The translations under genes and the position numbers were made by a program. Below the pieces are notes generated by a model that saw only the letters and a program-made list of their open reading frames with translations, was not told the DNA's origin and made no database searches. DNA of 39,971 nt from the NCBI GenBank assembly GCA_003131315.1, contig PKUV01000021.1, forward strand, positions 749-40,719, in the 5' to 3' direction. This DNA comes from Acidobacteriaceae bacterium (GTDB lineage Bacteria > Acidobacteriota > Terriglobia > Terriglobales > Acidobacteriaceae). Shown one piece after another: positions 33,310 through 39,945 of this stretch; positions within the stretch are counted from its first letter, which is position 1; each line of letters opens with the position of its first letter.

Positions 33310-35616
33310 ATGCGGAATCGGAGTGCGTTCGTGAAAAAACTTCTTTTCGTCTTCGCTATCAACCTGTTGGTTCTGCTTTCCGCGGGGCGCGCTCAGACCG
33401 CTGCGCCGAAGCAACTCACAATTGAACAGATCTTCGCGGAGGGCGGAGTCACGGGACGCGCTCCGGAGACGATCAAGTGGAGCCCGGACGGCACCAAGGT
33501 ATCTTTCGTGCAGCGCGATGACGCTGGCGAGCACGGCGAACTCTGGTATGTGGACGCGGTGACGGGCGAGAAAAAATTACTGGCCAGCGAAACCAAGCTG
33601 TCGCAGCTTGCCCCTCCTGCGAGCAAGATCAAAGACGAGCGCGAGAAAGAGCGCGTGACGCGGTATCACGTCGCCGCCTACACGTGGTCGCCCGATTCCA
33701 AACACTTGCTCTTCGATGCGCAGGGACAGCTCTGGTATTACAGCCTGGATACGGGAACGGCGGTGCAGCTTACGTCGTCTCCGGACGCGAGCCAAGACCC
33801 GAAGTTTTCGCCGGACGGCAAGCGGCTCGCCTTCGTGCGCAAGCACAATCTTTATGTGCATCCGGTGTCGGGAGAGGAAGGCGAACGACCGCTCACGCGC
33901 GAGGAGAAAGAGAAAGACAAGGATAGGGATAGGGACAAAGACAAGGACAAAGACGACAACATCCTGAACGGCGAAGTCGACTGGGTTTACGCCGAAGAAC
34001 TGGCGGTGCGCAGCAACTTCTTCTGGTCGCCGGAAGGGCACGAAATCGTTTTTCTGCAGATGGATGAGACCCGTGTGCCGGCCTATCCCATCACCGACTG
34101 GTTGCCGACGCATCCCCGGGTCGAGCAGGAAAAATATCCGAAGGCGGGGGACCCGAATCCCAGCGTGCGCTTGGGAGTGGTGGGCAGCAACGGCGGCAAG
34201 GTGCGCTGGATCAGACTCACCGATGACGATGACACCTATGTGCCGCGTTTCGGCTGGATTCGCGAAGGCTGGGCTTGGGCGGAGGTCCTGAATCGCAAGC
34301 AGGATGTGATGGACCTTTATTTTATTGACGCGAAGTCGGGCAGGTCGCGCAAAGTGCTGACCGAATCGGCTCCGGATGCGTGGGTGAACGTTAACGACGA
34401 CTTTCGCATACTGAAATCTGGCGACCGCTTTCTGTGGACCAGTTGGCGCGACGGCCACACGCACATTTATCTCTACAGTTTCAACGCAAAAGACCCCATG
34501 GCGGCCGATGCCAAACTCGAACGCCAGCTCGAAAGCGGAGACTATGAGGTGATCGAGATCAGCGGGGTGGATGAAGCATCGGGCACGGTTTTCTTCACGA
34601 CCAATAAAGGAGATCCGCGACAGGAGAAGCTTTTTTCCGTGAAGCTGGACGGCTATGAGATGCAGGGTATTTCACGGGAAGAAGGCAGCGATGCAGGTAA
34701 CTATGCCGCCAGCTTCGCCGATGACGGCAAGCATTTCGTGGAAACGCATTCTGCGACGTTGACGCCGCCGCGGATTTCGGTGTGTGCGCCAACCGGCCCC
34801 TGCCAGAAAATCTGGGAAGCGCGTAGCGTGACGGATTACGACCCGATTGCGCCGAAGACTTTGGAATTCAAAGCGGATGACGGCACCCTGTTGTATGGCT
34901 ATCTGATTCTGCCGCGCAATGCGGATGCGGGCCGGAAAATTCCAATTCCGTTGATCGTGCACATCTATGGCGGTCCGGCGGGGCAGACCGTGCAGGATTC
35001 ATGGGGAGGAACTACGGCGCTGTTCCACCAGCTTCTGGCGAACGAAGGATTTGCGATTTTCTCAGTCGATAATCGCGGAACCCCGAATCGCGGAAAGAAA
35101 TTTTCGGCCGCGACCCGCGGGCAGTCGGGCCCGGTCGAACTGAAAGACCAGCTGACGGCGCTCGACCAGTTGTATACGCAGGTGCCGCAGCTCGACCGCA
35201 CTCGCACCGCGATCTGGGGATGGTCGAACGGCGGTTCGATGACGCTCTACGCCCTGACGCACTCCGACCGCTTCAAGGCGGGGATTTCGGTTGCGCCGGT
35301 GACCAGCTGGCGCGACTACGATTCGATTTACACCGAGCGCTACATGGGTCTGCTGAAGGACAACGCCAGCGGTTACGACGATTCGATCGTCAGTTCCGCC
35401 AGCAGTCTGCACGGGTCGTTGCTGCTGGTGCACGGGACGAGTGACGACAATGTGCACTTGCAGAATACGATCCAGATGACCGACGCGCTGATCAAGGCGG
35501 GGAAACAGTTCCGGCTGATGATGTATCCAAACAAGACGCACGGGATCGCCGGGCCGGGCACGCGCACGCAGTTGTTCCACATGATGGAAGATTTCTGGCT
35601 GAAGGAATTGAAATAG
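33310..35616 (+). CDS. Secreted S9 family peptidase, dipeptidyl-peptidase-IV-like
   Basis: A 768-residue exported serine peptidase that would release N-terminal dipeptides, most often Xaa-Pro, in the periplasm. The signal peptide (residues about 9-29, KKLLFVFAINLLVLLSAGRA) precedes a beta-propeller (about 45-500) and an alpha/beta-hydrolase domain. The catalytic triad reads Ser639 (GWSNGGSM), Asp712 (HGTSDDNVH) and His744 (NKTHGI), with the same 32-residue Asp-His spacing as human DPP IV. The Glu pair that anchors the substrate amine may be in VDWVYAEELAVRSN. A run of alternating Lys/Arg and Asp (about residues 200-217, KEKDKDRDRDKDKDKDD) interrupts the propeller. The start could also be GTG 33331. 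A palindromic repeat follows. Confidence 0.95.
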   Translation: MRNRSAFVKKLLFVFAINLLVLLSAGRAQTAAPKQLTIEQIFAEGGVTGRAPETIKWSPDGTKVSFVQRDDAGEHGELWYVDAVTGEKKLLASETKLSQLAPPASKIKDEREKERVTRYHVAAYTWSPDSKHLLFDAQGQLWYYSLDTGTAVQLTSSPDASQDPKFSPDGKRLAFVRKHNLYVHPVSGEEGERPLTREEKEKDKDRDRDKDKDKDDNILNGEVDWVYAEELAVRSNFFWSPEGHEIVFLQMDETRVPAYPITDWLPTHPRVEQEKYPKAGDPNPSVRLGVVGSNGGKVRWIRLTDDDDTYVPRFGWIREGWAWAEVLNRKQDVMDLYFIDAKSGRSRKVLTESAPDAWVNVNDDFRILKSGDRFLWTSWRDGHTHIYLYSFNAKDPMAADAKLERQLESGDYEVIEISGVDEASGTVFFTTNKGDPRQEKLFSVKLDGYEMQGISREEGSDAGNYAASFADDGKHFVETHSATLTPPRISVCAPTGPCQKIWEARSVTDYDPIAPKTLEFKADDGTLLYGYLILPRNADAGRKIPIPLIVHIYGGPAGQTVQDSWGGTTALFHQLLANEGFAIFSVDNRGTPNRGKKFSAATRGQSGPVELKDQLTALDQLYTQVPQLDRTRTAIWGWSNGGSMTLYALTHSDRFKAGISVAPVTSWRDYDSIYTERYMGLLKDNASGYDDSIVSSASSLHGSLLLVHGTSDDNVHLQNTIQMTDALIKAGKQFRLMMYPNKTHGIAGPGTRTQLFHMMEDFWLKELK

Positions 35617-35624
35617 GCGAGGAC

Positions 35625-35757
35625 CACGTAGGGACAGCCGCCCTCGGCTGTCCGGTCGACCCGAAGGGTCGACAATGGTCCGGCAGAGTGCTCGCTCCAC
35701 GAAAGAGCCTGCCGGGCTTTGCCCGGCTGGACAGCCGAGGGCGGCTGTCCCTACGTG
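35625..35757. repeat. 133-bp symmetric palindromic element between peptidase and MBL genes
   Basis: Outer arms of 29 bases (35625-35653 and 35729-35757) are exact inverted copies that begin CACGTAGGGACAGCCGCC. Between them are two small stem-loops, GTCGACCCGAAGGGTCGAC and GCCGGGCTTTGCCCGGC. The element looks like two of the short two-hairpin units fused head to head. It ends 14 bases before the MBL ATG, so it fills the 5' leader of that gene. Confidence 0.92.
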
Positions 35758-35771
35758 GGCACGGGTTTCTC

Positions 35772-36611
35772 ATGCACCGCACCACGCTCGGCAATTTCGA
35801 ACTGACCATCGTTTCCGATGGGACCTATTTCCTCGACGGCGGGACCTTGTTCGGGGTCGTACCCAAGATCATGTGGTCGAAGAAGGTTACGGCGGACGAG
35901 CAGAACCGGGTCACGGTCGGACTGAACGCGCTGCTGATCCGCACCGGGAAGAAAAACATCCTCATCGAGACGGGCATCGGCAATAAGCTGTCGGACAAGC
36001 TCCTTCGGATCTACGGCCAGCCTGCCAGGCTGCTCGACAACCTGCATACCGCCGGAGTCGCCCCCGAAAATATCGACATCGTCATCAACACCCACCTGCA
36101 TTTCGATCACTGCGGGTGGAACACGGTGCGGTGCGGCGATCGGATCGTGGCCACATTTCCGAACGCGACCTACTACGCGCAGCGCGGAGAGTGGCAGCAC
36201 GGGCGGCTGCAGCTCGAGCGCGACGCCATCAGCTACATCAGCCCGAATTACGATCCGGTGATCGAAAGCGGGCAGATGGTTCTGCTCAACGGCGATCATG
36301 AGATTCTGCCCGGCATTGCGGTGAAGCTCTTTCCCGGCCACACGGCCAACATGCAGGCGGTCGTGGTCACGAGCGGCGGCCAAACGGCCTGCTACATCTC
36401 CGACCTGATTCCCACCAGCGCGCATCTCGACCTTACCTGGGTCACGGGGGTGGATCTCTTCCCCCTGACCAGCATTGAGAGCCGCAAGCAGTACTACGCG
36501 CAGGCCATCCCGGAGAGATGGCTGACGGTGTTCACGCACGATGATCAGACGCCGTGGGGATATGTGGAACGCGGGGAGCGGGGAAGACTGGGTCTAGCCA
36601 AGCTCACGTAG
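35772..36611 (+). CDS. MBL-fold metallo-hydrolase
   Basis: A 280-residue metallo-beta-lactamase-fold hydrolase, probably cytoplasmic, with two zinc or iron ions. The metal motif is NTHLHFDHCG with His108, His110, Asp112 and His113; further ligands are likely His in LFPGHTANM, Asp in ISDLIPT and His in FTHDDQTPWG. The fold's early strands appear as RVTVGLNALLIRTGKKNILI and ETGIGNKLSDKLLRIYGQ. This resembles the acyl-homoserine-lactonase/AttM side of the superfamily, but substrate cannot be told. ATG 35772 is used because upstream codons lie in the palindromic repeat. The TAG stop codon (36609-36611) comes from the arm of the next repeat. Confidence 0.9.
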   Translation: MHRTTLGNFELTIVSDGTYFLDGGTLFGVVPKIMWSKKVTADEQNRVTVGLNALLIRTGKKNILIETGIGNKLSDKLLRIYGQPARLLDNLHTAGVAPENIDIVINTHLHFDHCGWNTVRCGDRIVATFPNATYYAQRGEWQHGRLQLERDAISYISPNYDPVIESGQMVLLNGDHEILPGIAVKLFPGHTANMQAVVVTSGGQTACYISDLIPTSAHLDLTWVTGVDLFPLTSIESRKQYYAQAIPERWLTVFTHDDQTPWGYVERGERGRLGLAKLT

Positions 36612-36718
36612 GGACGGCCGCCCTCGGCTGTCCAGGCGCGCAAAGCGCGCCAGAGACTCTTGGGCGAATGCTGCGGACTTCACCCCGCTGGACAGCCGAG
36701 GGCGGCTGTCCCTACGTG
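36605..36718. repeat. 114-bp symmetric palindromic element that ends two convergent genes
   Basis: Outer arms of 30 bases (36605-36634 and 36689-36718) match as inverted copies at 29 of 30 positions and start CACGTAGGGACGGCCGCC. An inner stem-loop GGCGCGCAAAGCGCGCC follows the left arm. The TAG in the left arm (36609-36611) is the stop codon of the MBL gene, and the TAG in the right arm (minus strand, 36714-36712) is the stop codon of dusB. Confidence 0.93.
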
Positions 36719-37839
36719 GTCTGTGCTGGAAGCTTGGCCTCGAAGAACTCCTCGACCCGCCCCAGAATCTCCGCCCCGCCCTTAGCTTCGTAGATCGCCT
36801 TCCTGAGTGCCGCGCCTCCGGGCACGCCGTGCGTGAACCACGACGCGAACTGCTTCATCTTGCCTTCCGCTCCGGGCATTTCCTCTTCGACCAACATCTG
36901 AAAGTAGGTCCGGATCATCTGGTAGCGGTCGGCCTCGGTCGGTTCGTCGTACATTTTTTCTGCGGAGCTTCGCTCCGCTGGGCGGACGAGGGAGTCCGCC
37001 CCTACGCGAGCGATGCCACGGCTCACGTATTGCTCAATTTGGCGAAAGATCCACGGATTCGCCGGGGCCATGCGGCCGATCATCACGGCGTCGCAGCCGG
37101 TTTGGGCGACTACGGCGCAGGCGTCTTCGGGCGAGCGGATGTCGCCATTGCCGATCACGGGAATCTTGACTGCCTGCTTGACGGAGGCGATCCATTCCCA
37201 ACGCGCGTTTCCGCTGTAGCCTTGCTCACGCGTGCGAGCGTGCAACGCTACCGCGCCCAGGCCGCAGCTTTCCGCCATGCGCGCCAGTTCGACGCAGACG
37301 ATTTCGTCGTCGTTCCATCCGGCGCGGAATTTTACGGTGAAGGGAATCTTCACCGCGGCTCGCACCGATTCGAAAATTTGCCGGATCAGCGGCAGATCGC
37401 GCAGCAGTCCCGAGCCGCCGTTGCACTTCACGACTTTCTTCGCCGGGCAGCCGAGGTTCAGGTCGACGAGGTCGAAGCCGAGGTCTTCCACCAGGCGCGC
37501 GGCATCGGCCAGCACGCTGGGACTGCTGCCGAAGAGCTGGGCCGAGATTGGGTGCTCGTCTTCGTAGAAGTGCAGGTAGCGTCCGCGGACGCGCTGGTCG
37601 CGCAGAACGCCGTCGGCCGAAGTGAACTCGGTCATGATCAGGCCGCATCCGCCAAGGTTCTTGATGAAGCGGCGGAAAACGGTGTCGGTGACGCCGGCCA
37701 TGGGTGCAAGCACGGTGGCGGGAGCGATCTCAACGTTCCCAATCTTTAGGGCCGCAGGAAACACCCGTGCCAGTGTGGGGACGGGCGTCTCGCCCGTCCG
37801 ACCCACCACTGCATCCGTGTTGTCCCAGAACTTTTGCAC
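36712..37839 (-). CDS. dusB: tRNA-dihydrouridine synthase DusB with inserted repeat peptides
   Basis: DusB reduces uridine in tRNA to dihydrouridine with FMN and NADPH. The family core runs from about residue 31: IGNVEIAPATVLAPMAGVTD, EFTSADGVLRD, the catalytic-Cys motif DLNLGCPAKKVVKCNGGSG (Cys131), VKFRAGWNDD, HARTREQGYSG and GNGDIRSPEDA. Two segments look foreign. Residues about 278-294 (VGADSLVRPAERSSAE) are a two-hairpin palindromic element read in frame. Residues about 13-24 (GRTGETPVPTLA) come from another copy near the N-terminus. The start is uncertain: no ATG precedes residue 47, GTG 37839 is used, and GTG 37764 would begin after the repeat. The TAG stop codon is also supplied by a repeat. 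The reading frame is otherwise intact and probably functional. Confidence 0.93.
   Translation of the reverse strand: MQKFWDNTDAVVGRTGETPVPTLARVFPAALKIGNVEIAPATVLAPMAGVTDTVFRRFIKNLGGCGLIMTEFTSADGVLRDQRVRGRYLHFYEDEHPISAQLFGSSPSVLADAARLVEDLGFDLVDLNLGCPAKKVVKCNGGSGLLRDLPLIRQIFESVRAAVKIPFTVKFRAGWNDDEIVCVELARMAESCGLGAVALHARTREQGYSGNARWEWIASVKQAVKIPVIGNGDIRSPEDACAVVAQTGCDAVMIGRMAPANPWIFRQIEQYVSRGIARVGADSLVRPAERSSAEKMYDEPTEADRYQMIRTYFQMLVEEEMPGAEGKMKQFASWFTHGVPGGAALRKAIYEAKGGAEILGRVEEFFEAKLPAQTT
36962..37006. repeat. Two-hairpin palindromic element inside dusB, in frame
   Basis: Two perfect 7-bp stems stand in line: GCGGAGC/GCTCCGC (36962-36978) and GGCGGAC/GTCCGCC (36981-37000), followed by CCTACG. 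On the minus strand it reads CGTAGGGGCGGACTCC and so on, the same as the free-standing copy at 6143-6188. It adds about 16 residues to dusB without a frameshift. Confidence 0.9.
37779..37799. repeat. Palindromic element core in the dusB N-terminal extension
   Basis: A perfect 9-bp stem, GGACGGGCG with CGCCCGTCC around TCT, matches the core cut by the left window edge (GCGTCTCGCCCGTCC). On the dusB strand it is read as TGETPVP if translation begins at GTG 37839; otherwise it belongs to the leader. Confidence 0.85.
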
Positions 37840-37919
37840 AGTCTGATTTTACGTTCTTTTTCTGGCGAAGGTCGTGGCGAAGATCCTCGCGAAGATGATG
37901 TGCGGCGGGTTCAAAAAGT

Positions 37920-37944
37920 AAAGCCTCCCCTTGGGGGAGGCTTT
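37920..37944 (-). terminator. Rho-independent terminator after rpmE
   Basis: An 11-bp perfect stem (AAAGCCTCCCC with GGGGAGGCTTT) and a 3-base loop is followed on the minus strand by TACTTTTTG. It lies 26 bases beyond the rpmE stop codon and separates it from dusB. Confidence 0.9.
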
Positions 37945-37970
37945 CAAGAATGCGCGTTTCTTCGCGGGAC

Positions 37971-38228
37971 TTATTGCTTGACAGTCGCTTCGGGCTGCTT
38001 GGCGGCTGCTTCGGCTTTTCCCGCGTCGCTCTTGGCGTACTTGCGGCGGAAGCGCTCGATGCGCCCGGCGGTGTCCATGAGCTTCTGCTTGCCGGTAAAG
38101 AAGGGATGGCAGGCGGAGCAGATTTCTACGCCGATGTCGCCCTTGTGGGTGGAGCGGGTGATAAATGCGTTACCGCAGGCGCAATGCACGCGGATCTCGC
38201 CGTAGCTGGGATGGATGGCTGCTTTCAT
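37971..38228 (-). CDS. rpmE: 50S ribosomal protein L31, zinc-binding form
   Basis: L31 sits at the bridge between the large and small ribosomal subunits. The 85-residue protein has the family N-terminus [12 protein letters not shown] and ending [20 protein letters not shown], and keeps four potential zinc ligands: Cys16, Cys18, Cys37 and Cys40 (CACG, CSACHPF). This identifies the zinc-containing type rather than the zinc-free type-B paralogue. The C-terminal 20 residues ([20 protein letters not shown]) are an Ala/Lys-rich extension beyond the E. coli length of 70. It is monocistronic, with its own promoter candidate and a strong terminator. Confidence 0.97.
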   Translation of the reverse strand: MKAAIHPSYGEIRVHCACGNAFITRSTHKGDIGVEICSACHPFFTGKQKLMDTAGRIERFRRKYAKSDAGKAEAAAKQPEATVKQ

Positions 38229-38260
38229 GTCAGTTCCGAAAACCTCGATTCAGACATTAG

Positions 38261-38290
38261 ATTTTACAGGAGTTAGGAAGGATTCAGCAA
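38261..38290 (-). promoter_or_regulatory. Candidate sigma-70 promoter of rpmE
   Basis: On the minus strand TTGCTG and TAAAAT are 18 bases apart; TAAAAT lies 33 bases upstream of the rpmE ATG. The -10 box is near consensus and the -35 box weak. Confidence 0.5.
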
Positions 38291-38298
38291 GCCAACTC

Positions 38299-38322
38299 TC
38301 AGCTTTCAGTTATCAGCTATCA
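38299..38322. repeat. Short TATCAG-type direct repeat
   Basis: AGCTTTCAGTTATCAGCTATCAG contains three to four near copies of a 7-8 base unit (CTTTCAG, TTATCAG, CTATCAG). Such stretches are widespread in acidobacterial intergenic regions. It lies upstream of rpmE, in the 255-base gap to HU, which otherwise holds the rpmE promoter candidate and the HU terminator. Confidence 0.45.
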
Positions 38323-38432
38323 GTCCTTTGGGGCACTCAATTCCTCTCCATCGACGTAACCTGAACTGTGGAAAGGGTGAAGAAACTAGGCGGGTTGTTT
38401 GAGAGCGAACCCCTGAGACCTGAAAGCAAAAC

Positions 38433-38452
38433 GGCAGGGCCGACCCCCTGCC
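38433..38452 (-). terminator. Rho-independent terminator after the HU gene
   Basis: GGCAGGG pairs with CCCTGCC over a 6-base loop and is followed on the minus strand by GTTTTGCTTTC. It lies 31 bases past the HU stop codon. Confidence 0.75.
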
Positions 38453-38483
38453 ATCTCGCTCGCATACAAAAATTCTGGGGCCC

Positions 38484-38765
38484 CTACTTACCTTTATTGA
38501 CTACTTTCTTGAGTTCGTTTCCGGGAGTGAATTTGGCGACTCTACGGGCAGCGATCTTGATGGTGGCACCCGTCTGCGGGTTTCGGCCATTGCGGGCCTT
38601 GCGCTGCGAGACGGAAAACGTGCCGAATCCGATCAAGGCTACACGGTCCCCTTTTCTAAGGGCAGCGGTAACACTGTCCACGGTGGTGTCGATCGCGGTC
38701 GTCGCCTGGGCCTTTGAAATGTTGCAGGCTCCGGCGATCCGGTCAACCAGATCAGCTTTATTCAT
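38484..38765 (-). CDS. hup: HU family DNA-binding protein
   Basis: HU is a small dimeric nucleoid protein that bends DNA. The 93-residue protein matches throughout: MNKADLVDRIAGACNISKAQ at the N-terminus, the dimer core ALRKGDRVALIGFGTFSVSQ, the DNA-binding arm RKARNGRNPQTGATIKI and the ending ARRVAKFTPGNELKKVV. An AGGAGAGAG sequence directly precedes ATG 38765; an in-frame start five codons upstream would place that site inside the coding region. IHF is less likely, as no IHF-specific residues stand out and HU is usual outside Proteobacteria. It has its own terminator. Confidence 0.96.
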   Translation of the reverse strand: MNKADLVDRIAGACNISKAQATTAIDTTVDSVTAALRKGDRVALIGFGTFSVSQRKARNGRNPQTGATIKIAARRVAKFTPGNELKKVVNKGK

Positions 38766-39007
38766 GCTCTCTCCTGACACTAGTCGTTACGGTTCCCGCG
38801 CATCAGCCGGGGAGGAAAGCTCAAGCGCGAGCACCGGCGATGGTCATTTTCGCCTATGTTACGGGATTGTCAATGGGAAACACGTGCCAGTTGCCGGTTT
38901 TGACACTTTAAGGCGAACGTGTGGGTGTAGTGATGGGAGAATGCGTCGAAAGTGCCAGTTCCTGTTCGCTTCTTATCGGCGATCTGCGGCACGGCAGTTT
39001 TCCTCGG

Positions 39008-39046
39008 TTCTCCACAGTTCTCCACAACCGGCCGCTCGTCTCCACA
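39008..39046 (+). promoter_or_regulatory. Three phased DnaA-box-like 9-mers
   Basis: TTCTCCACA at 39008 and 39018 and GTCTCCACA at 39038 differ from the DnaA box TTATCCACA by one or two bases. Their start points are 10 and 20 bases apart, so all lie on the same face of the helix. They stand about 87-125 bases upstream of a helicase-loader-like gene. A role in DnaA control or as an origin element is an inference. Confidence 0.35.
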
Positions 39047-39108
39047 GGATGTGCACAGAGAGGAAACGGTTTCGAGTTGCGGCGCGGGCTAGTTCGGGTG
39101 CAGAGTCT

Positions 39109-39132
39109 AAGTACAGAATTAGGTACAGAATT
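39109..39132 (+). repeat. 12-bp direct repeat abutting the DnaC-like start codon
   Basis: AAGTACAGAATT and AGGTACAGAATT are adjacent, and the second ends at the base before the ATG. No ribosome-binding site other than the AGG of the second copy is visible. The repeat may be an operator or a duplication by slippage. Confidence 0.6.
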
Positions 39133-39945
39133 ATGAAAACAGCGACCGAAGTTTGCCCCCTGTGTGCCGGCTCAGGATGGAAGCCGGTTCCGGGAGCGCC
39201 GGAGCGCGGCGTCACGCGCTGCGATTGTCAATTGCGGGCGCGTGGCGGCGCCATCATCGCGGCGGCGCGGATTCCAAAGCGCTATGAGCATTGCGAGCTG
39301 TCAAATTTCGAGTTTGAAGGCCCGCATTCGCACCTCGCACATGCTCGCACGGCGGCGTATCGCTTCGTGGAGGAGTACCCGGTGGACAAGACCGGTCTGT
39401 TGCTGATCGGCAACGCAGGATCGGGAAAGACGCACCTCGCTGTCGGCATCTTGAAGGCGCTGATCTGCGAAAAGGGGATTGAGTGCGTCTTTTACGATTA
39501 TGCGGACCTATTGAAACAGATCCAGGATTCGTACAACCCCTCTGTGCAAACCACTGAGCTTGGCTTACTCCGGCCAGTGTTTGAAACGGAAGTTCTAGTG
39601 CTGGATGACCTGGGATCGGTGAGGCCCACTGACTGGCGGTGGGATACCGTGCGCTTGATCGTGAACACGCGTTACAACGACAGCCGCACCACGATCATCA
39701 CCACAAACTTTCCGAACAAACCACCCGCGGCCCTTGCGGACAGACGAACCACGAAGGCTAAGGACCCGAATGCAACCAAGCATGCCGACGATTTTAGTGA
39801 GCAAGCCCCAGCGGACTGGGAGAAGTACACTCTCGGTGACCGCATCGGTGAGCCCATGCGTTCCCGTCTTCATGAGATGTGCCGCGTTGTGAAGATGGAC
39901 GGCCCAGACTTCCGAAAGAAGTTTAAGAGCGCCAGCTTCGGATAG
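39133..39945 (+). CDS. DnaC/DnaI-like AAA+ ATPase with N-terminal zinc ribbon
   Basis: A 270-residue cytoplasmic AAA+ ATPase of the DnaC/IstB group, which in known members loads the replicative helicase onto DNA. The N-terminus carries Cys8, Cys11, Cys30 and Cys32 (CPLCAGSGW and RCDCQ), a likely zinc ribbon. Walker A is GNAGSGKTH (93-101), Walker B LVLDDLG (155-161), sensor 1 ITTNF (189-193), and a late Arg pair MRSRLHEMC (242-250) is a candidate arginine finger. Residues 200-235 form a charged insertion. No transposase lies beside it, so IstB is less likely. ATG 39133 begins the zinc-ribbon protein; the longer frame upstream is non-coding. The helicase DnaB gene is not in the window. Confidence 0.92.
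   Translation: MKTATEVCPLCAGSGWKPVPGAPERGVTRCDCQLRARGGAIIAAARIPKRYEHCELSNFEFEGPHSHLAHARTAAYRFVEEYPVDKTGLLLIGNAGSGKTHLAVGILKALICEKGIECVFYDYADLLKQIQDSYNPSVQTTELGLLRPVFETEVLVLDDLGSVRPTDWRWDTVRLIVNTRYNDSRTTIITTNFPNKPPAALADRRTTKAKDPNATKHADDFSEQAPADWEKYTLGDRIGEPMRSRLHEMCRVVKMDGPDFRKKFKSASFG

Larger units (their letters stand above)
38766..39132. other. Divergent intergenic region between HU and the DnaC-like gene
   Basis: This 367-base stretch holds the promoter regions of both genes. I see no convincing coding frame of its own: the open frame running across it on the plus strand continues over the HU gene on the opposite strand and does not look like protein. It contains three 9-mers resembling DnaA boxes and a 12-base direct repeat, both listed separately. 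Confidence 0.6.

Noticed and set aside
38368-39132. N-terminal extension of the DnaC-like protein by 255 codons
   Set aside because: The extension runs across the HU gene on the opposite strand and its terminator; the recognisable zinc ribbon and ATPase begin at 39133.
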